A stretch of 64,000 nucleotides of DNA. It comes from Sulfuricurvum sp. (lineage in GTDB: Bacteria > Campylobacterota > Campylobacteria > Campylobacterales > Sulfurimonadaceae). Below the pieces are notes generated by a model. The model did no database searches and had not been told where the DNA came from. It worked only from the letters and a program-made list of their open reading frames with translations. Made by a program: the position numbers and the translations under genes. Shown in pieces: positions 1 to 7,894 of the stretch. Every line of letters starts with the position of its first letter. Position 1 is the first letter of the stretch. The stretch is from contig NZ_JAQTUH010000001.1 in the NCBI RefSeq assembly GCF_028710345.1, positions 124,001 through 188,000 of the forward strand. The letters run 5' to 3'.

Positions 1-464
1 TGCAAGCCGATGAACACGATTATGAGGCGATACAATACGGCTTGGCACTTCACTATGCATTGGAGATGATGATTCAATTTGACACTCAATCAATACCTCT
101 GTCCGTAGAAGCGGCTAAAAAACGTTTCGGAGCTTTTATCGGTGGGGATAAACTGGTTTCATTGGAAAAAACATTGAGTGCGCTTGTCTCGAATGAGACA
201 TTTAAGAGATTGACGCGTGGGAAACACTACAAAGAGCAACGGTTCTTTTTTAAAGAGCAGATGCGGGTGATTGATTTATTGGTAGAGGATGAAGCGGGGC
301 ATTGGGTCGTTATCGATTATAAAAGCGGTAGTGAGAAAAGTGGTGAGCACGAAGCGCAAGTGCGTGGATACATGGAAGCGGTCAAGGCATTAAGCGGGGG
401 GGAGGTATCGGGCTATCTCTGTTATCTCTCCGAAAATGATGTCCTTATAAAAAACTTAATTTAA
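1..464 (+). CDS. RecB/AddA-like helicase-nuclease, C-terminal part (5' truncated by window)
   Basis: The reading frame is open from base 3 without a start, so the gene begins before the window. The visible 150 or so residues carry the PD-(D/E)XK nuclease core of RecB/AddA proteins: a VIDLLVED strand followed by VVIDYKSG, where the Asp and Lys are the expected metal and catalytic residues, and a QYGLALHYALE helix like the one preceding this core. The family repairs double-strand breaks by processing DNA ends for RecA. In Campylobacter a recB-like gene also sits directly before rplM-rpsI, which supports the call. Whether this is AddA or another UvrD-nuclease fusion cannot be told from the tail alone. 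Confidence 0.75.
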   Translation, partial: QADEHDYEAIQYGLALHYALEMMIQFDTQSIPLSVEAAKKRFGAFIGGDKLVSLEKTLSALVSNETFKRLTRGKHYKEQRFFFKEQMRVIDLLVEDEAGHWVVIDYKSGSEKSGEHEAQVRGYMEAVKALSGGEVSGYLCYLSENDVLIKNLI

Positions 465-486
465 GTATATTATAAGTTTATATGGG

Positions 487-492
487 TACAAT
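487..492 (+). promoter_or_regulatory. probable -10 box of rplM-rpsI
   Basis: TACAAT lies 35 bases before the rplM start, in the gap after the nuclease gene, with AT-rich DNA upstream and no clear -35. This is the usual form of housekeeping promoters in this phylum. A strong AAGGAGG ribosome site follows at about 514-520. Confidence 0.5.
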
Positions 493-527
493 TTCGCCAC
501 TATTTAGACTACAAAAGGAGGCTCACA

Positions 528-950
528 ATGAAATTTACTAAAATTGCAACACCTGAGCAAATCGAACGTAAATGGGTTTTGATTGACGCAGAGGGGAAAA
601 CATTCGGTCGTATTATGACGGACGTTGCAACTCGCCTTCGCGGAAAAGACAAACCTTACTTTACCCCAAATGTTGACTGTGGTGACTTCGTTGTTATCAT
701 TAACGCTGAAAAAGCAATCATCAACGGTAACGGTAAAACGGCTACTAAAACGTATCACCGTCACACAGGTTACTTTGGTAACGTAAAAAGCGAAAAATTT
801 ACTGAGCTTTTGGCAACAAACCCAGAAAAAGTTTTCAAACTTGCCGCTCGCGGTATGCTTCCTAAAACAAAATTGGGTCGCGCAATGATCAAAAAATTAA
901 AAGTCTATGCAGGTGCGGAACATCCACACTCAGCACAGATTTCTAAGTAA
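528..950 (+). CDS. rplM: 50S ribosomal protein L13
   Basis: The 140-residue product has the full length of L13 and its family features, including KWVLIDAEGKTFGR near the N-terminus, the central NCGDFVVIINAEK-like segment and GMLPKTKLGRAM near the C-terminus. L13 is an early-assembling protein of the large subunit that binds 23S rRNA. It is followed nine bases later by rpsI, the near-universal partner gene, and the two should share a transcript. The start is fixed by a strong AAGGAGG site about seven bases upstream. Confidence 0.97.
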   Translation: MKFTKIATPEQIERKWVLIDAEGKTFGRIMTDVATRLRGKDKPYFTPNVDCGDFVVIINAEKAIINGNGKTATKTYHRHTGYFGNVKSEKFTELLATNPEKVFKLAARGMLPKTKLGRAMIKKLKVYAGAEHPHSAQISK

Positions 951-959
951 GGATAAACG

Positions 960-1349
960 ATGGCAAAAACATATGCAACCGGCAGAAGAAAAACATCGAT
1001 CGCAAAAGTATGGTTGACTCCAGGTACTGGTAAAATCACTGTAAACGGTCTTTCACTTGATGCATGGCTTGGTGGTCTTGAAGCGAAAAAATTGCGTGTA
1101 ACGCAACCTCTTTCATTGGTTAAACAAGACACTTCAGTTGATATCAATGCAACTACTACAGGTGGCGGTTTCTCAGGTCAATCTGATGCACTTCGTCACG
1201 GTATCTCTCGTGCACTTTGTACTTACGATCCTGCTTTCCGTGCGGTTCTTAAACCATTCGGTATGCTTACACGTGACTCACGTATCGTTGAGCGTAAAAA
1301 ACCAGGTCTTCGCAAAGCACGTCGTTCTCCTCAATTCTCAAAACGTTAA
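960..1349 (+). CDS. rpsI: 30S ribosomal protein S9
   Basis: The 129-residue protein ends in SPQFSKR, the conserved S9 tail that reaches the P-site tRNA in the small subunit. The N-terminal [14 protein letters not shown] and the [10 protein letters not shown] and [13 protein letters not shown] segments are family hallmarks. It is translated from the same message as rplM, with a short AAGGATAAACG leader. A hairpin about 50 bases downstream probably ends the operon. Confidence 0.97.
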   Translation: MAKTYATGRRKTSIAKVWLTPGTGKITVNGLSLDAWLGGLEAKKLRVTQPLSLVKQDTSVDINATTTGGGFSGQSDALRHGISRALCTYDPAFRAVLKPFGMLTRDSRIVERKKPGLRKARRSPQFSKR

Positions 1350-1399
1350 TGGTTCCTTGGGAACTATTAAAAGTTTCCTCGAAAACGTTAATCGTTTAC

Positions 1400-1430
1400 T
1401 CTTCCCTTCTTTGGGGAAGAAATTTCTTCT
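1400..1430 (+). terminator. hairpin after rplM-rpsI
   Basis: CTTCCC (1401-1406) pairs with GGGAAG (1414-1419) around a seven-base loop, with a flanking T-A pair, and is followed by AATTTCTTCT. The trailing T tract is imperfect, so termination may be partial. Confidence 0.5.
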
Positions 1431-1456
1431 AAACATTCTCATCTATTTTCACAAGA

Positions 1457-1462
1457 TATAAT
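1457..1462 (+). promoter_or_regulatory. probable -10 box upstream of eptA
   Basis: TATAAT sits about 100 bases before the TTG start of the phosphoethanolamine transferase, in a very AT-rich gap. It would give a leader of about 95 bases, in which I see no clear folded element. Confidence 0.4.
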
Positions 1463-1563
1463 TATATTTATTTTATAACTGAAAGTTATTCTTTATGAAT
1501 TAATTTTATAGGCGATTATCCGAAATTTATGTATCATTCGTTACTTTTTTTATTGGAGATTCA

Positions 1564-3168
1564 TTGTTTTCTCGTAAATCCAAATCATCAGGCGTGAAAT
1601 CACGTACACTTATCCTCAGCGTTGCTTTATTTTTAACCCTTGCTACAAACGGAGCTTTTTTTAAACACGTATTAGAGGTCTATCCATGGACACTTCATAC
1701 TGCACCTATGATTATCTCATTAGGGGTTGTTTTAATGGGGGCTATTGTCATATTATTGACTTTGTTTAGTTCCCGTTATCTGCTAAAACCATTTTTGATT
1801 ACTGTTTTATTATTGTCTTCGCTGGTTACCTATTTTATGAATAGTTATGACATTATTGTTGATACCCATATGATTGAAAATATTTTACAAACCAATATCC
1901 ACGAATCGAGCGATTTGTTGAGCATTAAACAAGTGTTGTATTTTCTCATTTTGGGTGTTATCCCTTCGATTGTTGTCTATCGTGTGAAAATTGCCAAAAC
2001 GACATTTAAGAGTACTGTGATCGAAAGTCTCCAAAATATTTTGGTTGCTTTGGGGGTTATGGCTATACTTATTTTTTCGTTCAGTAAATTTTATACTTCC
2101 TTTTTTCGAGAACATAAGCCACTTCGTTACTACACTAATCCAACATTCTATCTTTACACGATAGGTCAATACGTTCACCAATCATTTTCTCATAAGATGA
2201 GTGGGCTTCAGCAACTAGGGATGGATGCGAAGGTGAATGACTCCACCCATCGAAAATTGGTTGTTTTGGTTGTGGGTGAAGCGGTACGATGGGACCATTT
2301 TTCATTAAACGGCTACACTCGTGAAACAAATCCGTTACTTAAAAAAGAGGATATTATTAATTTTACAGAGTTTACCTCGTGCGGGACGGAGACGGCGGTA
2401 TCGGTTCCATGTATGTTCTCCTCTTTGGGGAGAGCAGATTATGATAAAGATGTAGCGGAACACACCGAAAATGTTTTGGATGTATTAAAACATGCGGGGA
2501 CAAATATTTTGTGGAGGGATAATAACTCCGATTCCAAAGGGGTTGCCCTTCGTGTAGCGTATGAGGATTATAAACTTCCAGCCAACAATACCGTGTGTGA
2601 AGATGGTGAATGCCGTGATGAGGGGATGCTTGTAGGATTGCAAGAGTACATCAATGCCCATCCTAAAGGCAATATCGTGATTGTATTGCATCAGATGGGA
2701 AATCACGGTCCCGCGTATTATAAACGTTATCCTAAAGAGTATGAAAAGTTTACACCTGTATGTCAAACCAATCAGTTGGAACAATGTTCGCAAGCTGAAA
2801 TCACCAATGCGTATGACAATACTATCCTCTATACCGATACCTTTATCTCTAAAGTAATCGGTATGCTAAAACAAAACGATGAAACGTTTGCAACGGCGAT
2901 GTTTTATCTTAGCGATCATGGAGAGTCGTTAGGGGAAAATGGTCTTTATTTGCATGGCTTTCCGTACAATATTGCCCCTGAAGCACAAAAACATGTTCCT
3001 GCAGTGATGTGGTTTGGAAAAAATTACACTATCAATAAAACCCTCTTGAGAGAGCGTTCAAAAACCTCGTACAGTCAAGATTTCTTATTTCATACGATGT
3101 TGGGATTGAGTGATGTAAATACCTCTGTCTATAAACCTGAACTGGATATTGTGCATGGAATCCACTAA
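1564..3168 (+). CDS. eptA: phosphoethanolamine transferase, EptA/EptC type
   Basis: The 534-residue protein has five N-terminal membrane spans (roughly residues 17-175) and a large periplasmic sulfatase-fold domain. The zinc and nucleophile motifs are clear: VVGEAVRWDHFS, CGTETAVSVPCMFS with the Thr near residue 277 that carries phosphoethanolamine, HQMGNHGPAYY, and LSDHGESLGENGLYLHG. The family moves phosphoethanolamine from phosphatidylethanolamine to lipid A; in Campylobacter the enzyme also modifies the flagellar rod. The start is TTG behind TTGGAGATTCA. The next gene, a PAP2 phosphatase, overlaps its end, echoing the lpxE-eptA pair of Helicobacter. The exact acceptor is not readable from sequence. 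Confidence 0.9.
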   Translation: MFSRKSKSSGVKSRTLILSVALFLTLATNGAFFKHVLEVYPWTLHTAPMIISLGVVLMGAIVILLTLFSSRYLLKPFLITVLLLSSLVTYFMNSYDIIVDTHMIENILQTNIHESSDLLSIKQVLYFLILGVIPSIVVYRVKIAKTTFKSTVIESLQNILVALGVMAILIFSFSKFYTSFFREHKPLRYYTNPTFYLYTIGQYVHQSFSHKMSGLQQLGMDAKVNDSTHRKLVVLVVGEAVRWDHFSLNGYTRETNPLLKKEDIINFTEFTSCGTETAVSVPCMFSSLGRADYDKDVAEHTENVLDVLKHAGTNILWRDNNSDSKGVALRVAYEDYKLPANNTVCEDGECRDEGMLVGLQEYINAHPKGNIVIVLHQMGNHGPAYYKRYPKEYEKFTPVCQTNQLEQCSQAEITNAYDNTILYTDTFISKVIGMLKQNDETFATAMFYLSDHGESLGENGLYLHGFPYNIAPEAQKHVPAVMWFGKNYTINKTLLRERSKTSYSQDFLFHTMLGLSDVNTSVYKPELDIVHGIH

Positions 3169-3856
3169 AAACATTGCCGTTACGGCACTTGTTTTAATCA
3201 CGACAGTCCTATTTTTTGGATTAAGCGGTACCGATATTTGGGTGCAAAGTCATTTTTATAATCCACAAACTCATCAATGGATTGTTGATACAAACAATGA
3301 AGTACTAAAATTTATTTTTTACGACGGTATCAAACGTCTTTTGATTATCATTGCCGTCATTTTTTTATTGGTATTGATTGTAGGATGGAATAAAGAATGG
3401 ATGAGGGGATACCGACGGGGATTTTTTATCGTCATACTCTCATCGATTATCGTCCCTGTTGCTGTTGGTTCTTTAAAAGCGGTGACCAATATGCCGTGCC
3501 CTAAAAATGTAGAAACTTTTGGAGGGGTTTATCCTCATACGTGCGTATGGGAAAAATATACCGCTAAAGAGTGTCATTTAGAAAAGCAAAAATGTTGGCC
3601 GGCAGGACATGCAAGTGGTGGATTTGCCCTTTTGTCGCTCATTTTTTTATTTCATAGCCGTCGGAATAAAATCCTATCTGCGGTGGTTGCCATGGTAATC
3701 GGTTGGAGTATGGGGAGCTATAAGATGCTCATCGGGGATCATTTTCTAAGCCATACGGTTATTACGATGATTTTAGCATGGTTGTTAATCCTTTTAATTG
3801 TTCGTGGAGTTGATTGGGTGATAAAGAAGAACCTTAAGGTTATTGACGTACAATAA
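3155..3856 (+). CDS. PAP2-family membrane phosphatase, likely acting on lipid A or undecaprenyl phosphate
   Basis: This is a protein of about 233 residues with about six membrane spans. The three PAP2 signature regions are present in modified form: KAVTNMPCP, where Cys replaces the Arg of the usual KX6RP; WPAGHASGG for PSGH; and GDHFLSHTVIT for the last His-containing motif. The Cys form is, from memory, typical of PAP2 proteins encoded next to eptA. An ATG at 3155 is preferred to the TTG at 3149; either overlaps the eptA stop, so translation is probably coupled. In Helicobacter the equivalent LpxE removes the 1-phosphate before EptA adds phosphoethanolamine, and a similar division of labour is inferred here. 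Confidence 0.75.
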   Translation: MESTKNIAVTALVLITTVLFFGLSGTDIWVQSHFYNPQTHQWIVDTNNEVLKFIFYDGIKRLLIIIAVIFLLVLIVGWNKEWMRGYRRGFFIVILSSIIVPVAVGSLKAVTNMPCPKNVETFGGVYPHTCVWEKYTAKECHLEKQKCWPAGHASGGFALLSLIFLFHSRRNKILSAVVAMVIGWSMGSYKMLIGDHFLSHTVITMILAWLLILLIVRGVDWVIKKNLKVIDVQ

Positions 3857-3875
3857 TCGAAAAAAAGAGGGACTT

Positions 3876-4619
3876 ATGAATAAGATTCTTTTAGCTTTTA
3901 GCACGGCAACACTTCTATGGATAACATCAGGTTTAGCTGAAGAACATCATGCTAGGGCAACTCATGAGGTACATTGGGACTATGATAAAAATGGCCCTGA
4001 TCGTTGGGGTGAGTTTGGGGAGATGTGTGGTTTAGGTAAAGCACAGTCTCCGATTAATATCATTTCTAAACAAACATCCAATCTTGATAATATAAATACG
4101 ATCTTTTTAAATGAAAGCCTCCAATCCAAAGCATCAGTGGTCGATAACGGTCATGCGATTCAGGTGAATGTCGATAATGGTGGGACGGTTGAGGTTGATG
4201 GTGTGGAGTATAAACTCGTACAATTTCATTTTCATGGCAAAAGTGAAGAACAAATTGACGGTAAACAATACGATCTTGTAGCCCATATGGTACATAAGAG
4301 TGCTTTTGGATCCCTTCTTGTTATTGCGGTATTGTTCGAAGAGGGGAAATCATCAAATCCAGTAATTCAAACAATGTTAAATTCAGTTGGAAAATCGACT
4401 CAACTGAATCCGGCTAATTTACTTCCAAAAAATACCGGTAGCTATTACCACTTTATGGGTTCACTCACAACTCCTCCGTGCAGCGAAAATGTTAAATGGT
4501 ACGTTATGAAAGAGGTACAAAATGCAAGCAAAGAGCAGATTGCAGCTTTGCGCAAATTTTACAACCATAATTACCGTCCGGTACAACCGCTGAACGGCCG
4601 TGTCGTAGAAAGTAAATAA
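3876..4619 (+). CDS. periplasmic alpha-type carbonic anhydrase
   Basis: The 247-residue protein begins with a Sec signal peptide (MNKILLAFSTATLLWITSG) and continues as a full alpha carbonic anhydrase. Zinc ligands are the two His of QFHFHG and the His of LVAHMVH; QSPINI and GSLTTPPCSE are further family signatures. Two Cys, in EMCGLG and PPCSE, match the usual disulfide. The enzyme interconverts CO2 and bicarbonate in the periplasm, useful to an autotroph and for pH control. The ATG at 3876 behind AAGAGG is chosen over one 33 bases upstream because it places the signal peptide at the N-terminus. Confidence 0.95.
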   Translation: MNKILLAFSTATLLWITSGLAEEHHARATHEVHWDYDKNGPDRWGEFGEMCGLGKAQSPINIISKQTSNLDNINTIFLNESLQSKASVVDNGHAIQVNVDNGGTVEVDGVEYKLVQFHFHGKSEEQIDGKQYDLVAHMVHKSAFGSLLVIAVLFEEGKSSNPVIQTMLNSVGKSTQLNPANLLPKNTGSYYHFMGSLTTPPCSENVKWYVMKEVQNASKEQIAALRKFYNHNYRPVQPLNGRVVESK

Positions 4620-4622
4620 TGT

Positions 4623-4650
4623 TATAATCTCACCCAAAAAATGGGGTGAG
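4623..4650 (+). promoter_or_regulatory. TATAAT and hairpin covering the start region of the peptide-binding protein
   Basis: TATAAT (4623-4628) is followed at once by a perfect inverted repeat: CTCACCC (4629-4635), an eight-base loop, and GGGTGAG (4644-4650). The right arm contains the GGGGTGA that serves as ribosome site for the GTG start at 4652, so folding would hide it. There is no T tract as expected for a terminator. Confidence 0.5.
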
Positions 4651-4651
4651 A

Positions 4652-6154
4652 GTGAAAAAAATATTCCTTATATATGCATTCACTGTTTCTTTGATTGCTT
4701 CTACCCTTCATTTGAGTACATCCTCGAATCCTGCCCGTTTAAACCCTTTGATTGCTACTGATTCTGCTAGTAGTGAGATTGCAAATTTTCTTTTTAATGC
4801 TCTGGTGAAATACGACGAGAGCGGTCAAAATATTATCGGTGATTTAGCTGAATCGTATACGCGCATATCCCCAACGGTGATTGAGTTTAAACTTCGACAT
4901 GGGGTGAAATGGCACGATGGGAAGCCTTTTAATGCAGAGGACGTGGTATTTACCTATAAACTTATAACCTCTGATAAAGTAATGAGTCCGTATGCGACCG
5001 ATTTTCGAGTGATTAAAGAGGTAAAAGCACTCGATCCGTATACGGTGCGTGTCACCTATACCAAACCTTATTTTAAAGCATTAGAAGTGTGGATGATGGG
5101 GATTGTCCCTAAACATATTTTAGAAAAAGAGGGCGATATTATGGGGAGTAGTTTTAACACTCACCCTATCGGAACCGGTCCTTTTGTCCTTACAAAACTC
5201 GAATTTTCAAAACAGATTGAGCTTGACTCAAACCCCTCGTATTTTGAGCATAAACCCAAGATCGATAAAATCATTTTTCATGTCATCAGCGACCCTATGA
5301 CCCGATTTTTGATGCTTAAAAACGGTGAAATAGATATTGATGGATTAGAGCCGATGCAATATGAACGCCAAATAGATAGAGAATTTCACAAACAGTTTAA
5401 CCATCTTGAGCTCCCTTCTCATAGCTATACCTATCTTGGATTCAATCTACGCCTTAAAAAATTTCAAGATCCACGGGTGCGTGAAGCACTCTCTTTAGCC
5501 ATCAATCGCCAAGAGTTGGTCGATATTCTATTTCTCAATCACGGGCGTGTTTGCAGTGGACCTTTTTTACCGGGGAGTAAAGGGTTTAATGATTCTATCA
5601 AACCACCGAAACAAGATTTGGTTCGTGCCCGTGTACTGTTGGCAGCCGCGGGATATGATGCCAAACACCCCCTTTCATTTGAGATAGCAACATCAAATTC
5701 CAATGCGATTCGCCCCTACGCGGCGGAGATATTACAGCGTCAGCTTTTAAAAGTAGGGGTAAAAGTTACTCTCAAAGTAATGGAGTGGCAGGCATTTTTA
5801 AATACCGTCGTTATGCCTAAAAAATTTGATACCGTATTGTTGGGATGGGCACTCTCCCTTACCCCTGATCCTTATGCGATCTGGGACAGTGCGGGGGATG
5901 TTCCGGGTGGATTTAACATGATAGGGTATCATAGTAAAAAAACCGATACGTTGATTGAGGAGATGGAAAGCTCTACGAATCCTGAAGAGACGGCAGAATT
6001 ACAACGAAAAATTTTTGCTCAAATAGTGGGGGATAACCCGTATCTGTTTTTAGTAATTCCCAACAGCATTAATGTTTATAATCGACACCTACAAGGGATT
6101 AAGCCAACTATTAACGGCATTTGGGAAGATTATATTGATTGGGAAAAAAAGTGA
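4652..6154 (+). CDS. peptide/nickel-type ABC transporter substrate-binding protein (family 5)
   Basis: The protein of about 500 residues is a solute-binding protein of the DppA/OppA/NikA family. It starts with a signal peptide (KKIFLIYAFTVSLIASTLH), then shows SSEIANFLFNALVKYD, LRHGVKWHDGKPFNAEDVVFTY (family signature) and DPRVREALSLAINRQELV. The family captures peptides or similar ligands in the periplasm and passes them to an ABC permease. No permease or ATPase gene lies nearby, so it works with a transporter encoded elsewhere. GTG 4652 is chosen because the GGGGTGA site precedes it at good distance; GTG 4646 is the alternative. Its stop overlaps the next start by four bases. Confidence 0.88.
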   Translation: MKKIFLIYAFTVSLIASTLHLSTSSNPARLNPLIATDSASSEIANFLFNALVKYDESGQNIIGDLAESYTRISPTVIEFKLRHGVKWHDGKPFNAEDVVFTYKLITSDKVMSPYATDFRVIKEVKALDPYTVRVTYTKPYFKALEVWMMGIVPKHILEKEGDIMGSSFNTHPIGTGPFVLTKLEFSKQIELDSNPSYFEHKPKIDKIIFHVISDPMTRFLMLKNGEIDIDGLEPMQYERQIDREFHKQFNHLELPSHSYTYLGFNLRLKKFQDPRVREALSLAINRQELVDILFLNHGRVCSGPFLPGSKGFNDSIKPPKQDLVRARVLLAAAGYDAKHPLSFEIATSNSNAIRPYAAEILQRQLLKVGVKVTLKVMEWQAFLNTVVMPKKFDTVLLGWALSLTPDPYAIWDSAGDVPGGFNMIGYHSKKTDTLIEEMESSTNPEETAELQRKIFAQIVGDNPYLFLVIPNSINVYNRHLQGIKPTINGIWEDYIDWEKK

Positions 6155-6801
6155 AAAAAATTATATTATTCGATTTAGACGGGACGTTGATCGATTCGAC
6201 GGAGGCGATTTTAGAGAGTTTTTACCATTCACTCAATACACATAAAGAGGTTACCGATGTTAGCGATTCGATGATAACTTCGCAAATCGGACATACATTG
6301 GAGACGATGTTTTTAGGGCTTGGTGTCCGAGAAGAGAGGGTTGCGGAACATGTAGCAACTTATAAACTTTATTATCGCGAGATTGCTTGCCAAAAAACTT
6401 TGATGCTTCCCAATGCCATTGAAGCAATAGAAGAAGCATCGGAGTTTGCCCGTTTGGGAATAGTAACGACAAAAACAGGGGTGTATTCACGTGAATTGAT
6501 GGAATATTTCGGAATCATGAAATACTTTGAAGTACTTATCGGATTTGAAGATGTAACTCATAAAAAACCCCATCCTGAGCCTATTCTAACCGCTTTAGAA
6601 AAAATGAAGTCTAATACCCAAAATGTATGGATGATTGGGGATACGCGACTCGATTTGGAGTGCTCACATCATGCTGGAATAGATGCAATTGGTGTTCTTA
6701 GTGGGTATGATAATTTTGAACAATTATCAACATTTGATTTTATTATACAGAGAGATGTTTTAGAAGCGGTGCGAACAATCGCAAAAGAGAGGATAAAGTA
6801 A
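6151..6801 (+). CDS. HAD-family phosphatase, phosphoglycolate phosphatase-like
   Basis: All four HAD motifs are visible in about 216 residues: FDLDGTLIDST with the nucleophile Asp, VTTKT as motif II, the Lys of HKKPHPEP as motif III, and IGDTRLDLECS as motif IV. A helical cap follows motif I, as in Gph and related enzymes, so a small phosphate ester such as 2-phosphoglycolate is a plausible substrate. The GTG start at 6151 shares GTGA with the stop of the preceding gene, so translation is likely coupled. Substrate specificity cannot be read from the sequence. Confidence 0.82.
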   Translation: MKKIILFDLDGTLIDSTEAILESFYHSLNTHKEVTDVSDSMITSQIGHTLETMFLGLGVREERVAEHVATYKLYYREIACQKTLMLPNAIEAIEEASEFARLGIVTTKTGVYSRELMEYFGIMKYFEVLIGFEDVTHKKPHPEPILTALEKMKSNTQNVWMIGDTRLDLECSHHAGIDAIGVLSGYDNFEQLSTFDFIIQRDVLEAVRTIAKERIK

Positions 6802-6918
6802 CATTTTTTCTATCCTTTTGAAAGTGTTGAAAAGTGAAAAGCTACATTTAAGAGCAAGTTTCCTAAAATACAGATACTGATAAAAGCAAGCTTAAAATTT
6901 ACGTCAGAGGGAGAAGCC

Positions 6919-7476
6919 ATGCTCGAAATTCGATGGCATAGTCGCGCCGGTCAAGGTGCAGTTACAGGTGCAAAAGGGTTAGCAGATGTTGTATCTACAA
7001 CCGGAAAGCATGTTCAAGCGTTTGCATTTTACGGTTCAGCCAAACGTGGAGCTGCGATGACGGCGTATAACCGTGTCGATGATGCTCCGATTATGAATCA
7101 TGAAAAATTTATGTGTCCCGATTATGTGTTGGTTATTGATCCGGCATTAGTTTATGTTGCTGATTTTACCGCTTTTGAAAAGCCGGAAACTACCTACATT
7201 ATTACAACCCATATGAGCAAAGAAGAGCTTATTGCTTCTCAACCAAAGCTCGAAGGCAAAAAAGTATACACCGTTGATTGTATTAAAATTTCGCAAGAGA
7301 CAATCGGAAAAGCGATCCCCAATACACCAATGCTCGGCGCATTGATGAAGGTTTCGGGTATGTATGAGATGGATTTTTTCAAAGAGAGTATGATTCGTGT
7401 TTTGAAAAAACTGCCTCAAAAAATCATTGATGCTAACATGATCGCAATTCAACGCGCTTATGATGAAGTGAAATAA
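6919..7476 (+). CDS. porC: pyruvate:ferredoxin oxidoreductase, gamma subunit
   Basis: This 185-residue protein begins MLEIRWHSRAGQGAVTGAKGLA, the typical opening of the gamma domain of 2-oxoacid:ferredoxin oxidoreductases. It is the first gene of a tight four-gene operon in the order gamma, delta, alpha, beta. The complex converts pyruvate and CoA to acetyl-CoA and CO2 with ferredoxin as electron partner; in autotrophic Campylobacterota it runs in reverse to fix CO2 next to the reductive TCA cycle. The ribosome site GAGGGAGAAGCC is clear. A TAAAAT about 55 bases upstream may be the -10. Confidence 0.93.
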   Translation: MLEIRWHSRAGQGAVTGAKGLADVVSTTGKHVQAFAFYGSAKRGAAMTAYNRVDDAPIMNHEKFMCPDYVLVIDPALVYVADFTAFEKPETTYIITTHMSKEELIASQPKLEGKKVYTVDCIKISQETIGKAIPNTPMLGALMKVSGMYEMDFFKESMIRVLKKLPQKIIDANMIAIQRAYDEVK

Positions 7477-7486
7477 GGAGCCTTGG

Positions 7487-7894
7487 ATGGAAAAAGCAGG
7501 ATGGGATGGGTTTGAAATCGGCGCAATGCTTCGGAGTTTTGATGGTGCAGTACAAAATATTGCAACAACATTGCCTGAAGATCGCCCTTATTCACAATCG
7601 AGTTCGTTTACGGCAAGTGTAGCTGATTGGCGTATTGAAAAACCACTTTTTAACAAAGATTATTGTATTGACTGCCAATTTTGCTGGGTATTTTGCCCGG
7701 ATTTATCGATTATTTCACGCGATAAAAAAATGGTTGGTATTGACTTTGATCACTGTAAAGGGTGTGGGATTTGTGTCGAAGTGTGTCCGACAAATCCAAA
7801 ATCGTTATTGATGTTTTCAGAACAAAAAGATGAAGAGTCGGCACTAGCAGAGTGGCCACAAAGAGAGAAAAAAGCAGAAGTAGGGGAAGAATAA
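7487..7894 (+). CDS. porD: pyruvate:ferredoxin oxidoreductase, delta subunit (2x[4Fe-4S] ferredoxin)
   Basis: The 135-residue protein carries two ferredoxin-type cluster motifs, CIDCQFCWVFCPD and CKGCGICVEVCPT, in its C-terminal half. It passes electrons between the catalytic thiamine diphosphate site and external ferredoxin or flavodoxin. It lies 10 bases after porC and its stop codon overlaps the start of porA by one base (TAATG). The N-terminal 50 residues before the clusters are poorly defined but usual for the Campylobacterota enzyme. Confidence 0.93.
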   Translation: MEKAGWDGFEIGAMLRSFDGAVQNIATTLPEDRPYSQSSSFTASVADWRIEKPLFNKDYCIDCQFCWVFCPDLSIISRDKKMVGIDFDHCKGCGICVEVCPTNPKSLLMFSEQKDEESALAEWPQREKKAEVGEE

